Below are positions 1 to 7,249 of a stretch of 11,210 bases of DNA, piece after piece. The notes under the pieces are model-generated. The model was not told the DNA's origin. It saw only the letters and a list, made by a program, of their open reading frames with translations, and made no database searches. Each line of letters starts with the position of its first letter. The first letter of the stretch is position 1. The position numbers and the translations under genes are program-made. This DNA is from an uncultured Dialister sp. (GTDB lineage: Bacteria > Bacillota > Negativicutes > Veillonellales > Dialisteraceae): the NCBI GenBank assembly GCA_934193095.1, contig CAKPUX010000061.1, forward strand, positions 1 through 11,210. Direction: 5' to 3'.

Positions 1-36
1 TTTTTTATATCATTTACCCGAAAGGAAGCGTACACG

Positions 37-1617
37 ATGAAATCTATTTACAAAAAAGGTGCCCTCTTTGCAGCAGCTGCTCTCATGGCTTTTGGTCTTT
101 CCGGCTGCGGCGGTGACTCCGGCAATGCCTCCAAGGGTCCGAAGGACACCCTGACTGTCGGCGTTACGAACTTCGCAGACAGCCTCGAACCGACCGACAA
201 CTACTTCGGCTGGCAGGTCATGCGTTACGGCATCGGTGAATGTCTCGTTCACTTCGATGACAAGATGAATGCAGAACCATGGATCGCTGAAAGCTGGAAA
301 GTCTCTGACGACAAGATGTCTTGGACCTTCAAGATCAAAGACATTAAATTCTCCAACGGCACCCCGGTCACCGGCGAAGCTGTCAAGAAATCCATTGAAC
401 GTACCTTCGCAAAAGCACCGCGTGCGAGAGCCATGTTCGAACTCGACCACATCACCGCTGACGGCCAGAACGTCACCATTTACACCAAGAAACCGATCGC
501 TACCCTCCCGGGCATGCTTGGCGATCCGCTCTTCATCATCGTCGATGTCGCTTCCGACGGCAAAGTAGACTTTGCAAAACAGGGTCCGGTCGGCACCGGT
601 CCATACATGGTCAAGTCTTTCTCCAAAGCGAAGACCGAACTCGATGCAAACCCGAACTATTACGCAGCTGTTCCATTCAAGCACACCATCGTCAACACCA
701 TCGACGATCCGAATACCCGTGCTATGGCTCTGCAGAAGGGTGAGATCGATGTGGCTGTCAACGTAGCACCTGGCGACATGCAGCTCTTCTCTGACCAGAA
801 GAAATTCACCATCTCCACCATTTCCTCCATCCGTGACGTACTCGCCCGCCTCTCCGTGAAAGAAGGCAAGCCTCTCGCTGACAAGAAAGTCCGTCAGGCA
901 CTGATCCAGTCCCTCGACCGCGACACCTACTGCAAGGTCCTCCTGAAAGACACTTTCACCCCAGGCGGCCCGCTCCTTCCGCCGTCCGTTGACTTCGGCT
1001 TCGATGAACTCAGCAAATCCTATCCGGATAAGACCAATGTAGAAAATGCAAAGAAACTCCTCGAAGAAGCAGGCTGGAAAGATACCGACGGCGATGGCTA
1101 TGTCGATAAAGACGGTAAGCCGCTCGAACTCGACTTCATCTTCTACTCCGGCCGTGCAGAACTCCCGCTCTTCGCAGAAGCTACCCAGTCTGACGCTAAG
1201 AAAGTCGGCATCAAAGTCAACCTGAAGAACGTCGACTACAACGTCATCGACGGCATCGGCACCCGCGGCGAATTTGACCTCCTGATCTCCAACGTCCTCT
1301 CCGAACAGGCAGGCGATCCGGAAGTCTTCATCAACATGTACTGGAAGACCAACACCAACGGCTCCAACCCGCAGAACGGCTCCGGCTACTCCAACCCTGA
1401 ATACGATGCACTCTCTGATCAGCTGGCTTCCGAATTCGACCCGGCTAAGCGTAGAGACATCATCATCAAGATGCAGAAGATCATCCAGGATGACGCTGCG
1501 ACCCTCGTCTTCGGCTACCCGCAGACCAATATGATCTCCAGCAAAGCCGTAGAACATGCGGACATCAAACCGTGCGACTACTACTGGATCACCAAGGACA
1601 TCACTCCGGCAAAATAA
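37..1617 (+). CDS. ABC transporter substrate-binding lipoprotein, SBP_bac_5 (nickel/peptide) family
   Basis: This is the extracytoplasmic binding component of an ABC importer for nickel-chelate, opine-type or peptide ligands, anchored to the membrane by lipid. The N-terminus has a KSIYKK basic patch, a hydrophobic stretch and a lipobox LSGC with the lipidated Cys at residue 24. The family block WIAESW lies at residues 82-87, followed by WTFKIKD and the FSNGTPVT region, and a DTDGDGYVD acidic loop at 349-357 resembles a Ca-binding loop often seen in this family. The 526 residues match NikA/OppA-class proteins. The start at 37 has AAAGGAAG at 21-28, eight bases upstream. Two ATPase genes follow on the same strand. 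The nickel-type reading rests mainly on the short ATPases downstream, so ligand identity is inference; peptide uptake is the main alternative. A 550-residue open frame on the opposite strand is a codon-bias shadow. Confidence 0.93.
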   Translation: MKSIYKKGALFAAAALMAFGLSGCGGDSGNASKGPKDTLTVGVTNFADSLEPTDNYFGWQVMRYGIGECLVHFDDKMNAEPWIAESWKVSDDKMSWTFKIKDIKFSNGTPVTGEAVKKSIERTFAKAPRARAMFELDHITADGQNVTIYTKKPIATLPGMLGDPLFIIVDVASDGKVDFAKQGPVGTGPYMVKSFSKAKTELDANPNYYAAVPFKHTIVNTIDDPNTRAMALQKGEIDVAVNVAPGDMQLFSDQKKFTISTISSIRDVLARLSVKEGKPLADKKVRQALIQSLDRDTYCKVLLKDTFTPGGPLLPPSVDFGFDELSKSYPDKTNVENAKKLLEEAGWKDTDGDGYVDKDGKPLELDFIFYSGRAELPLFAEATQSDAKKVGIKVNLKNVDYNVIDGIGTRGEFDLLISNVLSEQAGDPEVFINMYWKTNTNGSNPQNGSGYSNPEYDALSDQLASEFDPAKRRDIIIKMQKIIQDDAATLVFGYPQTNMISSKAVEHADIKPCDYYWITKDITPAK

Positions 1618-1640
1618 TTTGTTTAGCCAGCAGTTTGCTC

Positions 1641-1686
1641 TAAGCAGTAGGCGGCCCGCCATTTGCGGTTTGCTGCCTACTGCTTA
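1641..1686 (+). promoter_or_regulatory. Intercistronic stem-loop between binding protein and ATPase genes
   Basis: TAAGCAGTAGGC (1641-1652) is perfectly complementary to GCCTACTGCTTA (1675-1686). The stem continues inward for three more pairs including one G-U, and an inner CCGC/GCGG hairpin (1656-1659 with 1665-1668) fills the loop. A T5 run at 1697-1701 lies ten bases past the stem, so this is not a classic terminator. It more likely stabilises the upstream message 3' end or acts as a partial attenuator, a common way to make more binding protein than ATPase. The role is inferred; the structure is directly visible. Confidence 0.7.
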
Positions 1687-1696
1687 CTGCTTACTA
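1676..1696 (+). repeat. Period-7 repeat (CCTACTG, CTTACTG, CTTACTA)
   Basis: Three consecutive 7-nt units sit between the stem-loop and the ribosome binding site of the next gene (AAGGAGA, 1704-1710). The first unit and part of the second form the right arm of the upstream stem. It matches the period-7 arrays elsewhere in the window in unit length but not in sequence. Confidence 0.55.
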
Positions 1697-1715
1697 TTTT
1701 TACAAGGAGACTTTC

Positions 1716-2501
1716 ATGCTATTAGAAGTCAAAAACCTGGGAATTGCCTACGGCGACAAGCCCCCCATCGTTCAGGGCGTCACATTCAACCTGGATGAGG
1801 GCGAGATCCTTGCCATCGTCGGCGAATCCGGCTCAGGGAAAACCACCGTCATCCGTGCTATCCAGCACGTCCTGCCCGGCGGCGGTCATATAGCGGAAGG
1901 TCAGGTCATTCTTGAAGGCGAAGATACCCAGAAGCAGACTCCTGAAATGCATCGCGCACTCTGTGGCACAGACGTCTCCATGATTTTCCAGGACAGCGGC
2001 GCTATGATGAATCCGATCCGCACCATCGGCACCGAATTCCGTGAATTCCTCGCCGTCCATGGCATCAAGGACGACAAGGAAGCCCATGACCTGATGATTT
2101 CCATGATCGAAATGGTGCGCCTTCCCAACCCGGAGCACATCCTGAAATGCTATCCCTACGAGCTCTCCGGCGGCATGCGTCAGCGCGTCGGCATCGCCAT
2201 GGCAATGGCCATGAAACCGAAACTCCTTCTCGCCGATGAACCGACCTCCGCCTTAGATGTCACGAACCAGGCCATCATCGTCAAAGAAATGATGAATGTC
2301 CGCGACAAGATGAATACCGCTATCATCATCGTCACCCATAACATGGGCGTATCCTGCTACATGGCGGACTACATCATGGTCATGAAGAAAGGCCGCGTCG
2401 TCGAATACGGCAAGGCAGAAGACGTCATTTATCACCCGAAAGAAGAATACACCCGTATGCTCCTTGCGGCGGTTCCGAAGATGGGAGGCGAAGACGCATG
2501 A
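1716..2501 (+). CDS. ABC transporter ATP-binding protein, NikD/DppD-like
   Basis: This is a cytoplasmic ATPase that powers the importer served by the upstream lipoprotein. Visible motifs in order are Walker A GESGSGKT (36-43), Q-loop Gln92 in MIFQD, signature LSGGMRQRV (150-158), Walker B LLLADEP (170-176), D-loop SALD and switch His208. At 261 residues it lacks the C-terminal oligopeptide HPY extension that brings DppD/OppD to about 320-340 residues, although the YHPKEEYTRMLL start of that region is present. This length favours the nickel/opine-type subfamily. The ATG follows AAGGAGA with a five-base spacer. Its TGA overlaps the next start in an ATGA junction, so the two ATPases are probably translationally coupled and work as a heterodimer. 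Confidence 0.93.
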   Translation: MLLEVKNLGIAYGDKPPIVQGVTFNLDEGEILAIVGESGSGKTTVIRAIQHVLPGGGHIAEGQVILEGEDTQKQTPEMHRALCGTDVSMIFQDSGAMMNPIRTIGTEFREFLAVHGIKDDKEAHDLMISMIEMVRLPNPEHILKCYPYELSGGMRQRVGIAMAMAMKPKLLLADEPTSALDVTNQAIIVKEMMNVRDKMNTAIIIVTHNMGVSCYMADYIMVMKKGRVVEYGKAEDVIYHPKEEYTRMLLAAVPKMGGEDA

Positions 2502-3310
2502 AAAACTACGGAGAAGAAATCCTCCAGATGGTCGACATCTGCAAAGTCTTCGACTTAGGTGACGGCAAGACGCTGACCGCCGCTGACAACGTCAATGTCA
2601 CCATCCATAAAGGCGAAACCGTCGGCATCGTCGGGGAATCTGGTTCCGGCAAGTCCACCCTCGCCAAGATGCTGACCCGCCTCTACCCCATGACCAGCGG
2701 GAAAATCATTTTCCACGGCAAGGACATCACCGATCTCAAAGGCGAAGCCCTCCGCCAGCACAGAAAATCCATCCAGATGGTCTTTCAGGACCCCTCCACC
2801 GCTTTCAATCCGAAGCAGCGTGTCAAGGAAATCATCTGTGAGCCGCTTGAAAACTTCGGCATGATCGCTAAGAAGGACGTCGAAGCCAAAGCGAAGGAAA
2901 TGCTCCGCCTGGTCGACCTCCCCGAAGACTTCGCTGACCGCTACCCGAACAACATGTCCGGCGGCCAGCGCCAGCGTATCGCTATCGCGCGCGCCCTCGT
3001 CCTCGAGCCGGAAATCATCGTCTGCGACGAAGCCACCTCCGCTCTCGACGTATCCGTCCAGAAAACCGTCTTAGACCTTCTCGAACGTCTGCAGAAAGAA
3101 ACTCACGTCGCCTACATGTTCATCTGCCATGACCTTGCTCTCGCAAACAGCTTCTGCGACAACATCGTCATCATGCAGCATGGCAAAGTCGTAGAAAAGA
3201 TCCACGACCTCAGAGAAGCGAAGGATCCATACTCCAAGAAGCTCCTTGCTTCCGTCTTCACCATCGAAGAAGGAAAGAACAAGGTCCTTCCAGACGAGCT
3301 CTTCAACTGA
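2498..3310 (+). CDS. ABC transporter ATP-binding protein, NikE/DppF-like
   Basis: This is the second ATPase of the same importer. Walker A GESGSGKS is at 46-53, the MVFQDP Q-loop follows, then the SGGQ signature at 154-157, Walker B IIVCDEA at 173-179 with SALD, and switch His211 in ICHD. Walker B ends in DEA rather than DEP, a frequent variant in NikE/DppF-type partners. The protein is 270 residues, close to NikE and shorter than typical DppF. The start at 2498 was chosen because GGGAGG (2483-2488) is well placed and it makes the four-base overlap with the preceding gene; an internal ATG at 2528 is a weaker alternative. A strong terminator begins 13 bases after the stop, so this is the last gene. 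The matching permeases are not in the window and could lie upstream. Confidence 0.93.
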   Translation: MKNYGEEILQMVDICKVFDLGDGKTLTAADNVNVTIHKGETVGIVGESGSGKSTLAKMLTRLYPMTSGKIIFHGKDITDLKGEALRQHRKSIQMVFQDPSTAFNPKQRVKEIICEPLENFGMIAKKDVEAKAKEMLRLVDLPEDFADRYPNNMSGGQRQRIAIARALVLEPEIIVCDEATSALDVSVQKTVLDLLERLQKETHVAYMFICHDLALANSFCDNIVIMQHGKVVEKIHDLREAKDPYSKKLLASVFTIEEGKNKVLPDELFN

Positions 3311-3322
3311 TCTCTGCATCAT

Positions 3323-3358
3323 AAAACCGCCAGCCTTTCGGCTGGCGGTTTTGTTTTG
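3323..3358. terminator. Bidirectional Rho-independent terminator
   Basis: AAAACCGCCAGCC (3323-3335) pairs perfectly with GGCTGGCGGTTTT (3340-3352) around a TTTC loop. T-rich sequence follows on the plus strand. On the minus strand the same stem also ends in TTTT, so it can serve both the plus-strand transporter operon and the convergent brnTA pair. Confidence 0.92.
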
Positions 3359-3372
3359 CCTATCTTTTTACA

Positions 3373-3585
3373 TCAATCCCAATGAAGTGAAAGAGTCTTG
3401 TGGCTATCTGCACATTCTTTCAAATACGAATTGATAAGCAGCTGATACGGAATCCCATTCTGGCTGGACAATGCCTTGAAATACTCGATCGTAGATACAT
3501 CGATATTGATAGAAATCTGTTTCTTCTTCATCGCATAAGGATTCTTTCGCGCATTTGAAAAATCATATTCTTCACGCACCGTCAT
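3373..3585 (-). CDS. brnA: BrnA-type antitoxin (ribbon-helix-helix)
   Basis: This is the antitoxin of a type II toxin-antitoxin pair. It is expected to bind and neutralise the adjacent BrnT ribonuclease and, as a complex, to repress the shared promoter. The 70-residue protein has the pattern seen in BrnA/CopG-like antitoxins: DFSNARKNPYA near the N-terminus, then KKQISINIDVSTIEYFK (strand then helix) and GIPYQLLINSYLKEC (second helix). The frame also opens with TTG at 3588, but ATG at 3585 is preferred because AGGAG lies eight bases upstream. This ATG overlaps the toxin TGA by one base (TGATG), indicating coupled translation. The toxin-first gene order is usual for BrnTA. The pair shares the terminator at 3323-3358 with the convergent operon. 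Confidence 0.87.
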   Translation of the reverse strand: MTVREEYDFSNARKNPYAMKKKQISINIDVSTIEYFKALSSQNGIPYQLLINSYLKECADSHKTLSLHWD

Positions 3586-3875
3586 CAACTCCTCTCCTGA
3601 TACTGACCCGCTTCACGGGCTGTAGCTTTTCTTGCAGAAATGATGCGAATCACACTGTCATTCTGACGATAACAATGACAAACGACCAATAAATTGGCTC
3701 GGCTGCTAAAACCAAGTATAATAAATCGCTCCTCGTCGATGGAATGGTCGGGATCGTCAATAATCAGTGCTTCTACATCATCAAAAACAGTTTTGGCTTC
3801 TTCAAAAGAAATGCGATGCTTCTTCTGGTTTATCGCGTTTTTCTTTTCATCCCACTCAAAAAAGATATATTCCAT
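3585..3875 (-). CDS. brnT: BrnT-family toxin (DUF497 ribonuclease)
   Basis: This is a 96-residue toxin of the BrnT family, which has a RelE-like fold and cleaves RNA. Family features visible in order are the N-terminal FEWDEKKNAINQKKH block, ISFEEAKTVFDD, an acidic ERFIILG stretch, and the C-terminal RIISARKATAREAGQY block containing conserved Arg, Ala-Arg and Glu-x3-Tyr positions. It is full length for the family, with no frameshift. ATG at 3875 is the only Met in the protein and no better upstream start exists in frame. There is no Shine-Dalgarno sequence; the -10 hexamer lies only six bases upstream, which implies a leaderless message. It overlaps the downstream antitoxin by one base. Codon use is more A/T-rich than in the flanking transporter genes, consistent with horizontal acquisition. 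Confidence 0.88.
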   Translation of the reverse strand: MEYIFFEWDEKKNAINQKKHRISFEEAKTVFDDVEALIIDDPDHSIDEERFIILGFSSRANLLVVCHCYRQNDSVIRIISARKATAREAGQYQERS

Positions 3876-3881
3876 ATATAT

Positions 3882-3910
3882 ATTATAATTATTGAGTATA
3901 TGTATGTCAA
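3882..3910 (-). promoter_or_regulatory. Consensus sigma-70 promoter of brnTA
   Basis: Read on the minus strand, TTGACA (3910-3905) and TATAAT (3887-3882) are separated by exactly 17 bases, a perfect consensus. Standard spacing puts +1 at 3875, the A of the brnT ATG. A promoter this strong on a toxin gene fits tight autorepression by the toxin-antitoxin complex. Confidence 0.85.
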
Positions 3911-3915
3911 TGTAT
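3900..3915. promoter_or_regulatory. Candidate BrnA operator, direct repeat at one helical turn
   Basis: ATGTAT occurs at 3900-3905 and again at 3910-3915, start to start 10 bp, and the pair overlaps the -35 hexamer. Ribbon-helix-helix repressors often bind short repeats with such spacing. The repeats are visible; the operator role is inferred, and the A/T-rich context makes chance a real alternative. Confidence 0.35.
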
Positions 3916-3957
3916 CTGAATGCTCTTTAGATCTTTCAGCGCATTTTTCAAATCGAA

Positions 3958-3983
3958 GGGAGCGGTTTATTATAACTGCTCCC
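3958..3983. other. Stem-loop upstream of the brnTA promoter
   Basis: GGGAGCGGTT (3958-3967) pairs with AACTGCTCCC (3974-3983), ten pairs with one G-U, around a TATTAT loop. It lies on the minus-strand path after the iron-type operon terminator, so it may be a back-up terminator or insulator, but no clear T-run follows on either strand. Confidence 0.5.
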
Positions 3984-3993
3984 TCAGACATTT

Positions 3994-4027
3994 AAAAAGG
4001 ATCATGTGAAAAACATGATCCTTTTTT
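3994..4027. terminator. Rho-independent terminator of the iron-type transporter operon
   Basis: AAAAAGGATCATGT (3994-4007) pairs with ACATGATCCTTTTT (4013-4026) around GAAAA. It lies 26 bases past the ATPase stop on the minus strand, with T-rich tails on both strands, so it can also stop plus-strand transcription. Confidence 0.9.
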
Positions 4028-4052
4028 GCCTAGGGAGACTCCCCTCTTTTTG

Positions 4053-5165
4053 CTATTTCACTGTCCCACTCGCTAGGCGTTTTCCTTCTTCATCACTAGC
4101 AAAGAGATGATTCCTATCAGAAGAAATCCGGATCTTCACCCTCTGATTCATCTGGAAATCCGCATCGCCAAAGACGACGGAGGTCAAAAGGAAGCCGCCC
4201 ACATCCAGCTTCACAACGGTTTCCATACCACTCGGAAGGGCAGAGTAGACTTTCGCCTCAATAGTGCCCGACGGATCGATGGTGACATGCTCAGGGCGAA
4301 TGCCGAGGAGCAGCTTGTCCCCCGTTTTCGTCTGGACAGTCTCACGCGCCGCGAAAGCCAGTGTGTGTGCGCCCAGCGCGAGCACGAGCTCTTTCTCTCC
4401 TGCCCCGCGCACGTTGACGGGCATGAGGTTGATATTCGGGTTTCCGATGAAGTCTGCCACGAAAGCATTGGCCGGCTCTTTATAAATGGTAAGCGGCGGC
4501 GCGTACTGCTGAAGGACGCCCTTCTTCATGAGGGAAATCTTCGTCGCAAGCGTCATCGCTTCGAGCTGGTCATGGGTGACATAGACGAAGGTCGAGTCTG
4601 TTTCCATATGAAGGCGCTTCAGCTCGGAGCGCATCTCCATACGGAGCTTCGCATCCAGATTCGAGAGCGGTTCATCCATGAGGAGGATGCGCGGACCGGT
4701 CGAAAGCGTGCGTGCGATGGCGACGCGCTGCTGCTGCCCGCCAGATAGCTCAGCTGGGTAGCGGTCGCTGTATTCCTTGATTTTCAACATATCCATCAGC
4801 TCATCCGCTCGAGCTTTGATTTTCGACTTATCCCACTTCAGATTTTCCAGACCAAAGGTGATATTCTGATACACTGTCATGTGTGGCCAGAGGGCGTAGT
4901 TCTGAAAAAGGAAACCGACGCCGCGCTTTTCCGGTGCGACATTGATCCCTTTCTCTGATGAGAAGACCACTCTTCCATCAATGGAAATTTCGCCACTCGT
5001 CGGCGTCTCGAGACCCGCGATCATGCGGAGCGTGGTCGTCTTTCCGCAGCCGGATGGTCCAAGTAGTGTGATAAACGCACGGTCATCGATGGACAGATTC
5101 AGATGGTCCACCGCAGCGGAAGATCCGTACATTTTTGTGATATCTTTTAATATAATTTCAGGCAT
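4053..5165 (-). CDS. ABC transporter ATP-binding protein, FbpC/PotA-like with TOBE domain
   Basis: This ATPase of the Fbp/Pot/Ugp superfamily energises the adjacent permease. Motifs are Walker A GPSGCGKT (36-43), Q-loop Gln88 in FLFQNYALWPH, signature LSGGQQQRVA (140-149), Walker B ILLMDEP (160-166), LSNLDA D-loop and His198. The region from about 240 to the end (LLGIRPEHVTI and following) is a TOBE-type ligand-sensing or regulatory domain. The 370-residue length is normal. The start is supported by GAGG seven bases upstream. It is the last gene of the minus-strand cluster, 138 bases after the permease, and a terminator follows immediately. The substrate cannot be read from the ATPase; iron(III) is inferred from the neighbours, with polyamine, sulfate or phosphonate uptake as alternatives. 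Confidence 0.92.
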   Translation of the reverse strand: MPEIILKDITKMYGSSAAVDHLNLSIDDRAFITLLGPSGCGKTTTLRMIAGLETPTSGEISIDGRVVFSSEKGINVAPEKRGVGFLFQNYALWPHMTVYQNITFGLENLKWDKSKIKARADELMDMLKIKEYSDRYPAELSGGQQQRVAIARTLSTGPRILLMDEPLSNLDAKLRMEMRSELKRLHMETDSTFVYVTHDQLEAMTLATKISLMKKGVLQQYAPPLTIYKEPANAFVADFIGNPNINLMPVNVRGAGEKELVLALGAHTLAFAARETVQTKTGDKLLLGIRPEHVTIDPSGTIEAKVYSALPSGMETVVKLDVGGFLLTSVVFGDADFQMNQRVKIRISSDRNHLFASDEEGKRLASGTVK

Positions 5166-5217
5166 AGAAGTACCTCATGTGATTTGTTAGTGAATGTGCG
5201 ACTCGCGCTCCGTGACG

Positions 5218-5250
5218 TAAGGGAGCGCTGATTATATATCAGTTTCGGGC
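5218..5250. repeat. Probable remnant of the GGGAAACGCTGATT repeat family
   Basis: TAAGGGAGCGCTGATTA closely resembles the element end found complete at 8626 and 10186. It is followed by ATCAGTTTCGGG, a degraded version of the opposite end. CTGAT (5228-5232) and ATCAG (5238-5242) form a small hairpin. It lies in the 138-base permease-ATPase spacer, where no gene is visible. A second hairpin, GCGCTCC (5205-5211) with GGAGCGC (5222-5228), overlaps it. Confidence 0.35.
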
Positions 5251-5303
5251 ATCGCCACTATCTATAGTCCGCAGCGAAGCCGCTACCAACCTTCCTCATC
5301 GAT

Positions 5304-7094
5304 TCATCCGATCCCCTTATCGATCGAGGCGCCGGTGAGTTTGTTAATGACCCAGTTCGAGAGAAGAACGACGAGGACGATCAGGAGGTTGATCGCATTC
5401 GCGTACTGATTCCAGCCTTTTTCGTTATACTGGAAGAGCATGGTCGTCAGGACAGCCGTCGATGGGGAAATCAGCAGGATGAAGAGCGAAAGTTCTCGCA
5501 TGCAGGAAATATAGGGCAGGAGATAGCCGGAGAGGATGCTGGTCTTCTGGATCGGGATGATAATGCGGATCATGCGTTTCCACCAGCTGATTCCCATGAT
5601 GATACCGGCTTCTTCGATTTCATTTCCGAGCTGCAGCATAGAATTCACGCCCGCCCGGGACGCGAAGGGCAGGTATTTCACCGTACCGATGAGAGCGAGG
5701 ATCGCGAAGGTGCCATACAGCGCCGGGATCGGGCCGTGGCGGGTGCTGAACATGGAGAGGTAAATCGCACCAAAAGCCATGCTCGGGATAAGGTATGGGA
5801 AGAAGGTCAGGTGATTCACGGCAGCTGAGAGCCAGGTGCCTTTCTTCCGTACAATGGCATAGCCCGCAAGAAGTCCGATGGTCCCTGTCAGGAATGCACA
5901 AATGACGGACAGCAGGAAGCTGTTCAGAAGACCATTGTAAATGCTGTGATTCTTCAGAATACCCGGCTCGCCATTTGCTATGTCGGTCGCGCCGTCTCCG
6001 ATCCAGAAGACAGTGCTGAAGTTGCTCAGCGAATAATTCCCAGGCTCGACGATAAAGGACTCTACAGCAAAGGTGATGAGCGGAACGACAGTCACACACA
6101 CGAGGAAAAGAGCAAGCAGGAGAGAAACCGGCAGGCGCAGACCGCGAAGCGGGATGAGGGAAACATTCGCACTCTTGCCGGTGATGGTGGTATAGGATTT
6201 CCTTCCACTCAATACTTTCTGGTTCACCATCATGATAGCGACGCCGATCAGGATGAGAATCAGCGCCATCACATAGCCATAGCCAGGATTCAGCCCCTGC
6301 AGTGTGCGATAGAGCTGCGTCGTCAGCACGTGGTAGCGCACGGGCGCTCCCAGGAAGGCGGGCACTGCGAAGGCGCTCATCGAGCTGGAAAAGGCCAGCA
6401 GGAAGGTCGAGAGCAGTGCCGGCTTCACCATCGGAAGCGTGATGCGTTTCATGATCTGCCAGCGGGATGCGTGCAGGAGCTGTGCCGCTTCTTCAAGGCT
6501 CGCATCCATGTGTTTCAGGATGCCGCCGATCAGGATGTAGGCGAAGGGCGCATAGTGGAGGCCCTGCACAATGGAAATCGGGAAAAAGCCATAGGCGAAC
6601 CAGTTCGGTGTCGGGATGCCGGTCAAAACCGTAAAGAGCCCAGGCACACCACCCACAAGAGAATTTCTGAAAAAGTTCAGCCACGCGAGCGCCAGCGTCC
6701 ACGACGGCATGATATAAGGCACAACGAAGAGCGCTGAGAGAAACGGTTTGTACTTGATATCCGTCCGCGTGATGAGCCATGCCATGCCGCCGCCAAAGAA
6801 AATAGCGATCGCGCAGGTCGAAAGCGAGATGAGAACGGTATTCCAAAGAGGTTTGTAGAAAATGCTCATGCTCGTACTGCCGTCCAGGAGCACTTTCGTC
6901 CAGTGATAGTCCGTGAAGTCCCCGGCATGCGAGCCGCGGATACGCATCACTTCCGAGGAGTGCACCGTCACCGTGTCAAGCACGATGGAGAGCAGCGGCA
7001 GAAACGTCAAAAGGATCAGCGCTGCAAACAGCAGCACCAGGATGACGTTGTACGGTTTGCGGAAAAACATCCGCAGTTTCATAGAAAAAGTCAT
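5304..7094 (-). CDS. Iron(III)-type ABC permease, two fused MetI-like domains (FbpB-like)
   Basis: This inner-membrane permease translocates the substrate delivered by the lipoprotein encoded upstream. At 596 residues it is a tandem fusion of two permease units, the usual FbpB/SfuB/AfuB form. Each unit carries an EAA coupling loop: EEAAQLLHASRWQIMKR from residue 201 and EEAGIIMGISWWKRM from residue 494. Numerous hydrophobic segments begin with VILVLLFAALILLTFLPLL near the N-terminus. The open frame extends to 7208, but the extra 38 codons run through the 16-nt repeat array. ATG at 7094 (MTFSMK) is preferred because AAGGA lies eight bases upstream. The 203-base spacer to the binding-protein gene holds a terminator and the repeats, so expression relative to that gene is probably reduced. 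Confidence 0.9.
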   Translation of the reverse strand: MTFSMKLRMFFRKPYNVILVLLFAALILLTFLPLLSIVLDTVTVHSSEVMRIRGSHAGDFTDYHWTKVLLDGSTSMSIFYKPLWNTVLISLSTCAIAIFFGGGMAWLITRTDIKYKPFLSALFVVPYIMPSWTLALAWLNFFRNSLVGGVPGLFTVLTGIPTPNWFAYGFFPISIVQGLHYAPFAYILIGGILKHMDASLEEAAQLLHASRWQIMKRITLPMVKPALLSTFLLAFSSSMSAFAVPAFLGAPVRYHVLTTQLYRTLQGLNPGYGYVMALILILIGVAIMMVNQKVLSGRKSYTTITGKSANVSLIPLRGLRLPVSLLLALFLVCVTVVPLITFAVESFIVEPGNYSLSNFSTVFWIGDGATDIANGEPGILKNHSIYNGLLNSFLLSVICAFLTGTIGLLAGYAIVRKKGTWLSAAVNHLTFFPYLIPSMAFGAIYLSMFSTRHGPIPALYGTFAILALIGTVKYLPFASRAGVNSMLQLGNEIEEAGIIMGISWWKRMIRIIIPIQKTSILSGYLLPYISCMRELSLFILLISPSTAVLTTMLFQYNEKGWNQYANAINLLIVLVVLLSNWVINKLTGASIDKGIG

Positions 7095-7140
7095 AACATG
7101 TTTCCTTGGTTGATAGTTATAGGGTGTGGCCGGGAATTGA

Positions 7141-7197
7141 GGAAACGCTGATTTAAGAAAACGCTGATTTAAGGAAACGCTGATTAAATCGCAGAAT
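7141..7197. repeat. Triple 16-nt repeat made of mobile-element ends
   Basis: Three consecutive units of the form GAAACGCTGATTTAAG occupy 7142-7157, 7158-7173 and 7174-7189, with one or two changes each. The third continues as AAATCGCAGA, matching the right arm of the full element at 8627-8789. All three point the same way. They lie between the binding-protein terminator and the permease start; on the minus strand TTGATT and TTTAAT at 18-base spacing could form a weak promoter here. Confidence 0.85.
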
Positions 7198-7249
7198 CTC
7201 ATCCACAATCAAGGGACGATACGCCCCATAGACGACCCCTGCCTCCCCA

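Noticed and set aside
10..1662. A 550-codon open frame on the minus strand opposite the binding-protein gene, and similar long antisense frames opposite gdhA (8972-10213), the iron-type binding protein (7337-8410), the permease (5946-6737) and the ATPase (4107-4748).
   Set aside because: They mirror the real genes. Their opposite-strand frames stay open because the coding strand rarely uses TTA, CTA and TCA codons. Their products show no family pattern, whereas the sense frames do.
7095..7208. N-terminal extension of the permease (MWMRFCDLIS onward).
   Set aside because: It is encoded by the 16-nt repeat array and has no ribosome binding site; ATG 7094 has one and begins a typical permease N-terminus.
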